NCBI RefSeq assembly: GCF_047511655.1
Contig: NC_133402.1
Coordinates: 59,896,951 to 59,960,950 of the forward strand
Reading direction: 5' to 3'
DNA: 64,000 nucleotides
DNA from: Castor canadensis
Taxonomy: Eukaryota; Chordata; Mammalia; Rodentia; Castoridae
The position numbers and the translations under genes were made by a program. This document shows, piece by piece, positions 46,601 through 60,800 of this stretch. The notes under the pieces were generated by a model. The model was not told the DNA's origin and searched no databases. It worked only from the letters and a program-made list of their open reading frames with translations. Each line of letters begins with the position of its first letter. Position 1 is the first letter of the stretch.

Positions 46601-49600
46601 GGGCCTCCCACTTCTGTGCTTGCTCATGTACCTGCTGAGAAGATGGCTCCATTCCTGGGTACTTGTGTTAGTGCCAACCTTCCTTGGGAATGACCCTGAC
46701 ACCAGTGGTTTTCTTCCAAGTACACACACACCATGTTGTGCCTTAATGAATAATGTTATGCCAAGGACCAGACATGACTTTTCTCTATGTGTTGGAAACT
46801 CAGCTGGTGATAAACTGACCTATGGGTCTTTTTCCCTACTGTCCTCGTGTATCGAACAAATCTGTTTTCTACAAATTGTTTAATCTACCTATTTCTAAAA
46901 TAATATTTGACCTTGACCACAGTGTATACTTTATGTATAATTTTATTCCTCCTCATTTTACTCCCCAGTGCACCACCACACTGTTTGTTAGTGCAAGGGA
47001 CTGAAAGCTTCATAAATTCTGTCAGTGGGTGGCTGGTTAAATGTGATGCAGTTCTTCTCTGCTATGCAGTCATAGGAAGAATACAGCCACAGTGTATTGT
47101 TTGTTTAAAAAGCAAGGTGCAGAGCAATGTGCATAAAACAAGAGAGTGAGCTGGGGAGTATGGGTGCACACATATATTTGCAAGTGTTCTCTGCAAGGAG
47201 GTAAAAGAAACTCTTAGAGATTGTCCCTGAGGAGGGACCAAGCCAGGGCCCAGGATGGGAATGAAATTTCTCTTTTACTGTTTAATGTTTTTTAACCATC
47301 TGCAGGTGATAATATTCCCTAAGCTAATTTAAAAATAAAATTCTACATGTTTTCTAAAGGAAAAAAATAAGTCTCCTCCTCCTTCAGGGCCATTTTAAGC
47401 CTCCCATCTTTGAAGGTCTTATAGAAGCTCAAGTTATCGGTTGCTCTCCTTGCTCTTCTGGGAGGGAGGACTGTCTGGAATACTCATTTGCTGTTACTCA
47501 TCATTGGCTTTGAACTCTGGGTTCCTTCCTAACTAGATAGTGCAGGACTACTGTCTTCTATTCAGGCAAGGATTGATCTTTGGCTTTCCCTACTTTCATA
47601 TTGCCTTGCACCTGATGGTTCCTTGTATGTGTCAATTGAATTGGCTTCTCTCTCCCTCAAAAGACAATAAGCTCCAGGTGAGAAAGACGACACCACTGTT
47701 ATTTCTGCAACAGCAGCACAGTGGGCAGCATTGCTGAATGAATCTGTGGTTGAACGGCTTATTGCAGCAGAATCTTGAGGTAAATCAACCTCACTCTTGC
47801 TTTAGAGGAAAGAGGTCCCATTACAGGTACCCCAGTGACCTTCATGGTGGCTGTGATATAGTCGTTTTCTACTTGTCTATCTTTCCCATGAGGTTGAGAT
47901 CCCTGAGGACAGGAAAGGGGGCTCTGATTCATCATTTTACCTCTGTCTTCTGTCATAAGCCTGGCATGGAGTAGGGACTTAGCAAATTTTGCAGAAAGAA
48001 GGAAGAAGCAAAATTTTACTGCATGGAGGCCCATCTTAATATTTTATTTTAGTAACTCATATTGGCAGCAAGGTTAACAGTTATTCTGACCCTTAAGTAA
48101 ATTGGTTACTAATGAATCATGCCGATACTTCCAACACTACACACTTACTCTAACATGAAACAGACAACGAGAAGCAGAAAGAAGAGAACGGTTAAGTGAG
48201 CCCAAATCCTACAATTCAGTTTGCTTTTACTGGCTGCGCTTCACCTGTTTTTTTTTTTTTTTTTTAACCTGTGAGATTTTAAAAACAGACTCAACTGCTT
48301 TATAAGGACATAGGTGAGGAAACCATTGATTCTGAAGGTACGGGTGAAGAGGGAGCTTGCTCCAAGGATGAGCAGGTTTTAAAATGAAAGCAGGAATCTG
48401 GGTCCCACCACCATTTCCCCTCTCAGGGAAAGTTAGATTAGATAGATACAGGTCTGTATCAATGTTCAACTTGTGCAAGTTGGATAACTACGCTATAGGT
48501 ATATAAGAAAACATCCTAATTCTTTGGAAGCATGTGCTTTCAAAGGGGTTGCATCAGATTGTCTGGGAAACAAATGTATGTTAGAGAAAGAGCATCTAAA
48601 AATAGGAAAAAATATAACAATAGGTAATTCTTGGTGAAGAGCATGCAGGTGTTCTGTTCTATTCTTGAAACTTTTCTGGAAATTTGAAACACTCTCCAAA
48701 ATGTTCTAAAGAAAGGAAAATAACTCTTTTTTTTGTTGTTATTTTTTTTGGGGGGTGGGGCTTGAACTCAGGAACTCATACTTGCTAGACAAGAACTCTA
48801 TTACTTGAGCCATGCTTCCAGCACTTTTTGCTTTATTTATTTTTGATGGGGTCTCCTACTTTTGCCACAGCTGGCCTTGGACTATGATTTTCCTACCTCG
48901 GCTTCTCAAGTAGGAAGTGGGATTACAGGCACGTCCCACCACACCCAGCCCCTAAACAGATCTTTAAATTAAGGGGATTGGAAGTTTCTGTTACCATGCT
49001 TAGATGTTCCCCATATGAGTTCCTCCAACCCCCTGCAGTGCCTGCCTCCTTCTCTGGCAGCCCCTGAGTCTGTCTTCTAGGTGGAGGCAGTCCCCCTAAG
49101 CCCGTTGCCCCTCCTCTGGGTTCTCCCCCCTGCTTTCAGCATCACAGCGGCACTATAGACAACCGCCTCTGTCTAGCCTGCTCTCCTCAGTCCTTACAGC
49201 CCGATCCAGTTTCAATCATATTTTTATTGAAATATAATTCACAGACCATGAAATTCACTATTTTAAAGTAACAATTCAGTCTTTTCCTGATGATGGTTGT
49301 GTAACCCTCATCACTGTCTAAGTCCAGACAATTTCATCACCTCAAAAGTTTCCCTGTACCTATTAATGGTCACTACCCTAAACCTCTGTCCCCTTTCCCC
49401 TGGCTCTATGAATTGGCCTATTTTGGACACTTCAGATAAATCATGCAATGTGTGGCCTCTGATGTGTGGCTTCTCTCACTTAGCATATTTTCCAAGTTCA
49501 AGTTGTCATGGGAACCAGCACTTCATCCCTCCTCATGACTGTATGATTCTCCACATGTATGTGGATAGTAATTACTTCTTTTCAGTTTACTTTGAGATAG

Positions 49601-51799
49601 CTTGTGTATTTTTAAAAAGGGATTTAAACCCTCTGAAACAAGTGAGGATAGGAAGCGAGGAACATATATGCCCCACAGAAAGGACAGAGGGGGTCTCTGG
49701 TCCCCTTAGAGAAGAGTTCACACCATGTTAGATGTAGTTTCATCTCTCCGTCTGGGAGCTGGCACAGAACTTGGAACTTCAGGGCCCTATGGGCTGTGGC
49801 CACCTCCCCTCCCCACCTGTCCTCTGGGGAGTTCTTCTGAGGGCTCCTGAGGGTGAACTTGACAAATGGAGTTCTGAAGGAAAAGACCACGAAGAATGAG
49901 AACTACTGCACACGTCCACATCCATTCTGGTTCAGGCATGGGAAGCAAATGGTCCTGAGGACCTGCTCTGTACTGTTATTCTCATGGGAACAGACTTTTG
50001 TCCAGCTGGGCAAACTGTCTTGGGTGCATCTCATCCCATGGATCATGTGTGTGTGTGTGTGTGTGTTAACCCTGGCTTTGGCTTTCTGTTGCAAACAGGA
50101 CACAAGCCGTGGAAGAGGGTTATCTCTCTCTGTAGGGCTAACCATGATCCTGAAGACAGAAAAGAGAATAGAAAGTGGAAATGTGGAAGAAGGGTACCCA
50201 TTGACACATAGAATCCTGTAAAGTCAAGAAAGGCAGGAAGGACATGATTTATTTCAGGAAGATCAAGTTCTCTACTGTCAAAACTGATAAAGAACAAGTC
50301 AGAGAGGACAGGCATGACTTTCAAGAATCCATGCCCCAAACTGGAAGGAGGAGGAAAATGAATCACTTTGAACTGATTTGATTGCAACAGTAGAGTGATG
50401 CAAAATCCCCAGGGACAAATTTTCCTATCAGTCCTGATGTCTGATGAATTGATTTTTCACCCATACTTCAGAAAAGGTTCATGGATCCAATATCCCCTCA
50501 GGGAACGATTCTACAAATGGATATTCCAGGGCCTGGAAGCTTCTGCTGTCTTATGCCAGGACTGTTCTGCTGAAAGAATTTCCAAAATGTTTTTCACTTT
50601 CCCCTTCTTCTTCAGCAAAGAGCCTAGATTGTAGTTCTACTGAATTTCCTAGCTTATACCCTGTAAGTTAAGACAATGATAAGACAGAAGCCACCAACTT
50701 GCCAGAGACATTTCCAAGTTAGTAGGACTGGGTAAACCTGACTTCAGTTAGTCCACTGTGTCATTTGTTGTTGATGAAAGTACATCATGATTTTCTAAGA
50801 AAAATTGTGCCAGTTGAGATCACCTAAAGTTGAGATATTTCATATAAAAGCATCTTAATTCTCAACATCTCTTGAAAAGAAAACAAAGATCCGAGGGGGC
50901 TGGCTGAGTGGCTCAAGTGGTAGAGCACCTGCCTAGCAAGAGTGAGCCCCTGAGTTCAAACCCTAGAACCACAAAAATAAAATAGTAAAAGAAAACAAAA
51001 ATCAGGCACCATCAGGCCTCATCCCTCCACGGTGGTGTTGGCTGCCTCTTTCCGCAAAGAAAGTTACCATCTGTGCCTAGGACGCTCCAACTTGACCAAT
51101 TTGCTCTGCCTACATGACCGTGCAGTCTATGGGGTCCCCGCCTAGATCCTGGAGCATTGAGGTCTCCCTAGTCTGCTTCTTCCTACTCAGATTTCAATAA
51201 TTGTTCATTGACAGCATCATTAAATCCATTCTGATCCTGCCTGTCTAATCTTTCCTCGTCATTTCTATCATCTTTTCAATGTGAAGCCAAAACCCAGCCC
51301 CTGTACAAAGAGCATGCCAGTGAAATCCTCCAGCCCACGGCAGTACCTTGACATGTCGGTTGTCCAGGCTCTTTGTGTGTTCATCAAACTCCACCCCGAC
51401 AGTGAAATCCACGTCATAGTTGCGGAACGTGCTGTTGGTTTTTGTCTTGAAGTTATCGCCGTCTTGAACAATGATCTTTGTCTGAGTCAGACGTACTGCG
51501 ATCTTGCGGGTGGCAAAATCAATATCTGTTGGCATAGAGAGTAGTGGAGGTTATGAAGTGCTCAGCCAGACTCATTCATTTCTCTAACAAGGCCAAGCAC
51601 TCAGGGCCCGAGACACAGACCGTGGACAGGCCACATTTCTTTGCTTAAGTGAGAAGCAAGAGTTGTCTTACTCATAGTTGGGTTGGGCACGTCAATTGCT
51701 GGGAACCAGAGGATTCTCTTGGCATGTCCCCAGGATCCCTGGTGGGAGGGAGACATAACAGTGGAATCTCAGAGGAGTTGCAGCTCCCAACAAATGCGT

Positions 51800-51843
<44 letters not shown>

Positions 51844-54800
51844 CTGTGGACACAAACACATGCACCCTCACACCCATGCACACCTCCACCAGAGCAGTTC
51901 CAGTTCTGGCCAACACACAATTCTTCCAAGAATTTGCTGTGAAGATTTCATGCTTTAAAAGAGAAAACACTTGGAAAGTCACCCGTCTCAAGCACAGGTA
52001 AAGATGAAATTTGCAAATGTCCATAGCAGGGAGAGATACTTATAAACTTCCTTAAAAAAAAAATTAGTGGTACTGAGGTTTGAACTCAGGTCCTGGGGCT
52101 AAGTAGAATGTCTAGGAAGTGCTCCATCACTTAAGCCATCCTCCAGCCTTTTTTGCTGTAGTTAATTTTTCATACAGGGTTTGGTGCTTTTTGCCCAGGC
52201 TGGCCTTTGACTGAGATTCTCCTACCTATGCTTCTTGCATCGTTGAGATTACAGTAACTACCAGTAACACCCTGCTTGTTCTTTAATTTGATGATTCTGG
52301 GGTTTGAACTCGGGGCCTTTTGCTTGCTAGGTAGGTGCTTTACCACTTGAGCCACTCCACCAGCTCCAGCTGGTTCTTTGAGGGATTCTTGCTAACTTTT
52401 TTGTCTGGGCTGGCCTCCAGTTCTACTTCCAAAGTAGCTGGAATTATAGATGTCAGCCACTGTGTCCAGCCCCAGACTTCCATTTTTAAATCTGATGAAG
52501 CTTCCTAAGTTAGGCTGTTTTGCCTTAGTTATAAGCTCCTGGGGTAGTTGTAGGTGTGCTCTAGGCATATGCATTTGCTCAGATATTTTATTTTGTTGTT
52601 TCAAAGCAAATCTTAATAATTGTTTCCCTTTTATAAGGGAACATTCTGAACAAATCAAAGAGAAGAGTACAAGGAACCCTGTCTACTCATCCAGTTTCAA
52701 CAATTATCAACAGTTTGCCCACCTACTCCAGCTATGTCTTTCATCTTTTCTTTTACTTTGCCTCCTTTTTTTTTTTTCCAGTTCTTGGGCTTGAACTCAC
52801 AGCTTCATATTTTTGAAGCAGGTGCTCTATTGCTTGAGCCATGCCTTCAGCCCTTTTTGCTTTGACTGTTTTGGAGATAGGGTCTCACTTTTTGCCCAGA
52901 TCAGCCTGGACTTTTATTCTCTTATATTTTAAGCTTCCCAGTATCACCGGGATGACAAGTTCACACCCAGATAATTTCCATTGAGATGGGGTCTTTTTTT
53001 AGTCCTGGCTGGCGTGGAATTGTGATCCTCCTGATTTCAGCCTCACAAGTAGCTAGGATTACAGGCATGAGACACTGGTGCCTGGCTCGTCTCCATAGTT
53101 TAAAGCAAACCGTATTCATTTCTTAGCAATATTTAGTGAGAGGGAGTATGCAATCTCCCAAGCTTTGCATGTCATGGTAAGAAACTCGGTGATGAGCCCA
53201 CTTATTTCCCAACCTCTGGTTGTGCATAAAATGTCATCTAAGCCAGTCATTGTCCTGGGGATTAGATGGAGGATAGTTCTGGAACTGCCCAGTTTCTGTC
53301 CATGCTATCCATATCCAGCTCTTAGTCTTCAGCCAAATCACATTCAAATCCCTTCATGTCTATGAATTCTCTAACATTTGAATATAAACCTAAATCTGTA
53401 CATTTTTTTCCCAGGTGGGTGATCATGGTGACAGCCAGGGAAGAATAAGAGAACTAATTTTATGGGGGATATAGTGAGCTGAATTTTAGGCAAAGTGAAT
53501 CTGGAAACAACACTGTGGGTTCTCTTGGTAATATTTAGGGTGGGGTTTAGGCCACTCTTTAGAAACTGCCAGGTGTGGTGCCCCATGGTAGAAACTCCCT
53601 TGGGAAACCTTGCTTACTTCATTTTCCAAACAAACCTATGAGGTAAGTATTAAGTTATTTCCATTTTACAAAGGAGGAAACTGGCTCCCAGAAGATGTGT
53701 CACTTGCCCTGGGTTTTATAGTGGAGAAGCAGGAGAGATGATCTTTGAACTCAGGAGAGTCTGTCCCCAGGGCCATTCTGAGTTCCATAGGCCCTGGGAG
53801 ACCTCAATTAAGCCACCTCCCTTGTGCACTTCTTGTGCTACCTAAGATACCAGTACCTTCTGACTCTTGTTGGATTTTCCCCAGAGACCCAGGGACTTTT
53901 TGAATCACCTGTTAGAAACAGATGATGTGTTTCAGGACCCTTGCATATGCTCCCTGCCCCCCACCAAAAAGCAATTGTTTTCTAGGCCCAGGGCTTTGTA
54001 ATAAGTCAAAGCCGGAGTGATCACACTCTACCTCTCCTGCATGTTGACGGACAGTGCGTTTAGCTTCAACTCCGTGGCTTATGACATTGTACATGTTCAC
54101 ATTAGAGCCACACAGCCCACAGGCCACAGGACATGGGGGTGAAAGAAATGCTCTCTGTGCTGTTTTCTGTGCTGTGCACATTTCTAGGCTTCTTAGCCAG
54201 AATGCACAGAGCCCAGGGCTCCCCACTGTGCTTGCCAACACCTCAGTTCTAAGGGAAGTTTACTGGTCAAGTGAGTGATCAACTCCATTTTGGAAATGAG
54301 GAATGAAAACCAAGAGAAGCCTGCTTCTGCACTGCAGAATCGTGCAGCTTTTCATGTAGGAAAGAGGCTTTGTAACTCCAGGATGGGATGCAGGGTGCTG
54401 GCTTCCACAATCTTACATGGGGGACATCCATCCTGTTGGGTGTTCTACAAAACGTGATGTGGGAAGGGCTGACAAGACCCTTTCTGAGGTATTCACCTCA
54501 GGCACATTAACACTGAACCAAGGACACAACTCTGGTTCAATTCCCCCTTCTTCATGGCAACATTAGCCTGTTTTGATAGGCCTATGGAGTCAAGAATTTC
54601 TGATTTCAAAATGAATCCACCCTTTTTTTTTTCTAAAAGTCACTGGGGAGATGTCCTCCACATTCTAGTTCATATAAACATGTACTTGTTAGAGAGGAAC
54701 TAGCAGGGGACTAACATGTCCCCTATTTCTCTCCTTCTACCCAACAGACACGGTGTGGCAAGTCAGGTGATGTCTGTGTGCCTAACTGCAGAGCCATGGC

Positions 54801-57800
54801 AGGGCACGGGGTTCAGATGCAGAAGCAGCAGAGACCAGTAACCATAATGGAGGTGTTATTAACCACATCAGGTTGTGGCAAGGAGTAAAGAAAGCTTGTA
54901 AAGAGCTTGGTGCAGTGGGTTGCAGCTGTGGCAATGGCTCCACAAGTGGCAGCTGCCATCCTTGTTACTAAGTCTGTGAGCTCACAGGCCAGTTTCCTCA
55001 GAGTCCTCCCCATCTTCCCAGATGCTCCCTGAATATTTGATCTCTGAATTCCTGCCATTCTCCTCCCAGCTCTCCAAATCTCTCGAGGCTTCGTTCCAGC
55101 CTTGCTTCCTATGGTGTATCCTGCTCTTTCCTGACTCCCTTCTCACCTGCTATCCAGGTGACATGGTTTTACCCCCAGGAAATACCTCTGGTGTTTCCCT
55201 GACTTTTTCCTCATGGTTGATTATTCTGTCCTCCTTAGTATTACCCCTATAAAGGAAAGACACTGCTGTCCCTTTACTCTGTGCCCCGCCCCAGAACCAG
55301 GTCCACGGCTCCACACACACAAGTGCTCAGGAAGTGCCATGGGCTGGTTAATGGAGGACAGTGGTTCTCAACGTGAGACCAGGGAAGTCCAGCAGTAGCG
55401 GTGCTACCTGGGAACATGTTAGAAGTGGAAATTTGTGCAAATTGCATAGCTTGGCAAATCGGGCCCTGCTTGTTCGTTCAAATTTTCCAGGGGATTCTGT
55501 GCAGATCAATGTTTAGAAATACTGATGTAAAAGATCAAGGGGGTGGGGGAGATCTGTCCTTGAGTTCCCATCTCTGTGACCTTAAGGAAATCATGACTCC
55601 TAGTCATGATAAAATGAGGAAAAAAGTACTCACTCCATAGGATTGTTACAATAAGGATTCAGTGAAAATTCTGGTGAAATACTACACACTGTAGCAAGAA
55701 GCTTGTGGGCATTCACTGCATGTTAGTTTCAACATTGACCTTGTCTGTTTGGGTCAAATAGGAATTCAGTTCAGAGTGAAATGTTCAGGTCACATTTATG
55801 CACTCTTACGGCCATCTGCCACCCCATGGAGCAGTCACCTGGTGGCTGATCCACTCCTCACTCTATCCACAGCTGTCACATGGGCTCTGCATCCAGCGTG
55901 GCTGGATCAGCTTCCTTCCTCTGGAGTTTGGTTGATGAGGAGTCCTGCTCAGTTTCCCTGTGCTGAGGTCCCAGCTGAGCTAAACCACACTGCAGGAGGC
56001 ATCATTAGGAATTGGGAAAAGGAGAGCAGAGGAATAAAGAGCAGTCCAGGCCATCTACTAAGGAAATTATAGAGGAATCTAGAAGTGAAGTGTTCCTTAG
56101 CAAGCAAGTCTATTTGCACTCTGTGCATGTGAAGATTGAGCCCAGGGACTCGGAGGGGTGAGTTCAGAATCACCCAGATATACAACAGTCTCCCTACAAA
56201 TATGGCCTGTTTGTCATTCACAACTAAGGCCCCCTAATAACAATTATTGCTTGTCCCTGGTTGCCTAGAGAGGTAGATTACAGCTTAAAAAAATGCCCAG
56301 TGCTGAAAGAACTGGTTTGTCCTGGAAGCACCATCCCTAGTCAATCTTTCTGACCAGTGCTGGGGGAATCTTATTAGGGGCTCTATGCAAATGGAATCAA
56401 GCATCACTTTCCTTCCAGTTGAAAAATGGCTTGGCCTCTTGGCCACCCTTTAGCATTTGCACAAGCCAGTTAATCATGTCACCTCTGCTGTACCCGAGGG
56501 AAGGGAGCCAAATATTCTTCTGGTAGATTCTTTGCTGGATATTTCTAATCAAAAGGGTTTAAGTATAGCTGTAGAACACACACATAATCACATACACACA
56601 TTACCCAAACACTTCCTCTTTGAACTTTGCAGAGACGATTATTTTTCTGATATGATATTTTAACACCAGGGTTATCAAGTATATTTTGTCTGCTTTTCTG
56701 GATTAAAGATACCTCTGACCTGATTTATAGCCAGGTGAAATGAATTTCTATCTCAGAAGGAAAGGTCCAAAGACAAGCTATTTCTGAATAATATATATGG
56801 CTTATTGCTACTGCAGAAAAAAAAACAACAACACTGAAGTGACTTTATTAAAGCATACTATTCATAACTGCATTTTGAACAATGCAAGCCATAAACTTGA
56901 AATACGAGTGTGCTACTCAACATTAAAATGCTTTGTAATGTGCTTGTGAGAAAAACTAAAGTTGCAAGCTAAAAGGGCAGGTGCTCTTTGTAAATTAAAT
57001 AGCAGCGATGTGCCTGTATTCATCAAAGGAAACCCAAGAACCATTCAAAGTATAGCTTCAATGGGCTTTGAAACTGAACTCTTTAATTCTCAAAGTATTG
57101 GCACTTTCAGGCAATTGTGAGAAGAAAACTGGAAGAGCAACCTTCACCCTTTTCCCACATCATTTCCTCTTCCATAGAACACATTTAGAGAGGAATTAGA
57201 CTCCCCCCATCACCCAATGAATCTGCCTCCTCCTCTTACTACCTCCTGGACATCAGAGGCAGGATGGAAGCCTCGGGGTGCTCCCTGCTCGCTGTGCCTT
57301 CCTCCATGTCCCCACCCTTAGTCTAGTGCTCACTGCTGGGATGGGGGTCGAGGTGGAGGTGCTGCCAGCACTTGCAAAAGGGTTCTTGCACCTATCATTG
57401 TCATCTGGCCTTTTTCTACCTCTCAGAACTTGCCCATTTGAAAATCCAACCATATACTACATGGTTCATGATAAGGTGTGACTTTGTTGAGTTGTCAGCA
57501 GCAGCAGAAATCCAGATTTTGTGAAATAAATTCATCTATGGTCATCAAACATTCATTTGTTTTTACCCAGAGACTCTAAGTGACCCTGTTACAATCTTTC
57601 TGCGAGTCTTGCCTCTCCATTTGGTGTCTCCATCCCCACAAGCTTTGCTCAGGATGAAACTCCTCTCCTCTACCCCTGTGCATAGTACCCAGTGTAGAAT
57701 AGTGCTGTGGAGGGCTTGGGTATTAGGGGAGTCAGACTGGGATCCTGTCTGGGCTCTTCCATTTCCCAGCTCCACAGTCCCCAGGCAAGTCCCCTCACAT

Positions 57801-60800
57801 CTCTCTCATCTCATAAAATGGAAATCATCCCTCTTTCTTCATTTCTGACTATACCCCAAGCTCTAGATCTTACATCAACATGTCAATTTTCCAACTTCAC
57901 TAAGATGTATAGTGAGCATCTGAAACCAAAATAAGCCAAACAAAATCTTGAATGCAACTCCTCTTTGCCTAGGGCCCCTACCCAAACTCACTCTTCCCCA
58001 GTCTTAAGCCAACAGGATCACCATCTTCCCAGTAACTCAGGTCTAAACCAGGGAGCTATTTTTGTCTTCTCCATTTCCTCTCACTTCATCTTCATCTGCA
58101 GGTCCCCTCAGCTTTATCTCCAAAATATATGCTGTGCCTGTCCTCTCTTCGCTAGCCTTATAGGTACTATGCTAGTTCAAGCCCAAACCATGACTATTTT
58201 CTATCCAGATAATACAGCAACCTTCTAATGGGTTTCTCTGTCTTACCTGCCTATGATTCATTCTCCACACTGTAGCCATAACGAACACGAAGAGGATAGC
58301 TTCCATCTTCCCATCATAGAGTGCTTGGTCTGACCTCTCCCTACCTTTCTGCCTTCTTCTCCTTCACCTTCCACCTGTTTCCTACAGTCCCAATATCCCA
58401 GCCTTCCTGTGGTGTGCCTTCTTGAACACACCCAAAGCATTTGATCCCGTTACCTGTGACACTTCTCAGCCTAGTACCTTGGGTCCCTTGTCACCTGCAC
58501 AGATGTCTTTCCCTAACTACCCATTGTTCTTCACTCCATCATATTTTTTATTTTCTTTAAAGCACTTAGCACTACCTAAAATCATCTTAAACTGTGTGCT
58601 TACTCTGTCTCCTGCACTAGCAGGTCAACTCTATGAGGGTAGGGAATGTATGTCCTTATTCCACTCTCTCACCAATGCTCGGGACATTCCCTGATGTGTC
58701 ACAGGTGCTCAACATGTTTGTTGGAAACTGGATTAACTAAAATGAAGTAATCAAATCAAGCTCTCACTTGATACTTGCAGCATGACAATAATGTATACTT
58801 TTGCTCACTGCTGATAGTCATTGCACGTTTCTATACAGGCAAGGGGTTGGGGGTGGAGCTTAGTGGTAGAGCACTTGCCTAGCTTGTGCAACCCTGGGTT
58901 CCATCCCTAACACAAAACAAAACCATCAGGATGGGCCTTTGCACATTGCAGATGTTTGGGAAGTATTTCCTGTAGAGACCACTCAGAAGGGAGCCGTTTG
59001 ACTTTGATCTCTAAGGCTACCACTTTCCTAGGGCAGCATTGCAGAGACCCAGCAGAACTGTTTGCACTAAGTACTGCTCTTTTAAATCTGTGTATGATAC
59101 TTTAAATGAGAATAAAGTATTGTAGAAGATAGTCCTGACCTTCTTTTGTAAATTAAGGGAAGAATGGGGTTTTCCCCAAGATTAACAATTTATGGAATAA
59201 AAGGCAATCTAAATTTGACACTATCCAAGTAATTTCTGATATACAACACCACCTCCACTGATTAAAGTCATGTGATGGTTTTTCATTTGCTAGACTGACT
59301 CCTCCCTGCCTTTTCCCCACCTGATCACCACATTTAGTCTTTCTGGTCTGGTCATCTCATATCCACCCCTCCTCTGCACAGTTCTTTCCATCTTCCAGGG
59401 CCATTCAAAAACTCTTCAGTTCTGTGACAGTCTCTGCTGGTCTTTCCACTCTAAGGCTGTCATGAGAAAGCGATGGCATCTTTCTTTTCTGCACATACTC
59501 CTTCCTTAGAGCCTCTCCTTTCAGGATGAAGTTCATGTGCGGTACACCACCTTAAACCTCCTGCTGCCTCTCAGACTCTCTTCAGCTCCAGCAGGATAAC
59601 TTCTTCTGGATCCCCAAGCTCATGCCTTTGTAGAAGCCCACAGTGTGGAGTGCATGGACACTCCATTCTTGTTCCAAACAAAACCTTACCCATAACAACT
59701 CTGGAAGCCTTCACTGTGTCATGGACTGTAGCTCCTTCCATCACGTTCCCATGCACACACACACTTCTTGTTGGTATTGTTTTGTGTGACTCTACCCCTT
59801 TTGGGTCCAAGGCATGGATAGCATCACTTGCTGCCCTGTCTATGGTAGATTATATTTTTCTTAAATGACTGTATCTTATCCTATACATCATTTTTTCAAT
59901 GTGTCTTTTTGACATTGTTCCTATGGAAGGCTGGGGTTTCTGTTGCTTTGCTTTGAAGGAAGGTGGAGCCTGCCTTCAACACTTGGACTGATAAAATGCA
60001 GGGGAAGTGATGACCTGTTGATTTCTGAAGCTAGGACATATCACACCACACATCTTCTGCCTCTTCTCTTTGGACTCAGCCAGTGTGTTGTGAGGATATG
60101 AGGCCATGTGAGGAGACCAAATGGAGAAGTTGACAGCACCAGCTGAGGGATCAGCTGCCGGTTTCCAAACATACATATGGATGAGGGAACCTTTAAGATG
60201 GCTGCAGCCCCAGCCACTGTCCAATTGCACGGAACTAGAGCCCTTGAATGAGAACCACTAGGCAGAATGCACTCAGCCCCAGAGTGATAAAAGGTAATGA
60301 ACAGCAACTGTGGTTGTTTCAAGCCACAACATTTTGAGGCAGTTTTTCTCACAGTGACATCATTTGTGCATGACTGTCACTTGGCAGTCTGCACCAGTTT
60401 GATCTCCTTAGGAACAGACAGCAGCTTGACTCTGCTGCAATGACACTGTCCCCTGCTTCTATAAGTGACAGTTGAAGCTCTGCTGTAAGCTATGAGTGAC
60501 TTTCCATTCTGAGCAGAGTTAATAGACTCTCTCCTGGTTTCCTTCAGGTTATAGTACCTCTTTACACCTGCTCTCCCTGGCCTTCCCATAACAATGAAGG
60601 CCTTCCTTCCACTCTTTATTTCCTGGTCTGACTTACAAAAGGACCTCAGAACACTACAAATTTCTCAGACTGAAAGAGTTCACCAGATGCCTTCCTTAAC
60701 ATTAGGCAAAAGTTCAGGGTTCTTAGAAAATATCACGTGTCTGAGAAGGCAAGGGAGGAGGTGCCCTTGACTGACCCTTGGCTCTCACTCTGAACTCTTA

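Larger units (their letters stand above)
45253..51346 (-). other. RBP2: RBP2 intron 2
   Basis: 6,094 bp, phase 0. It contains SINEs, an old split L1 3' end, an inverted L1 3' end and L2 relics, listed separately. No coding exon is missing, because the joined frame is already complete. Confidence 0.9.

Noticed and set aside
51245-51535. Continuous minus-strand frame beginning [11 protein letters not shown], taken as a whole small protein
   Set aside because: Only 51347-51525 is coding. The start Met lies in intron 1 upstream of the AG acceptor and the tail after HVK reads into intron 2 past a GT donor.
51649-52024. Thr-His or Cys-Val repeat proteins around the CA repeat (and at 10419 and 63086)
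   Set aside because: They are translations of dinucleotide microsatellites.
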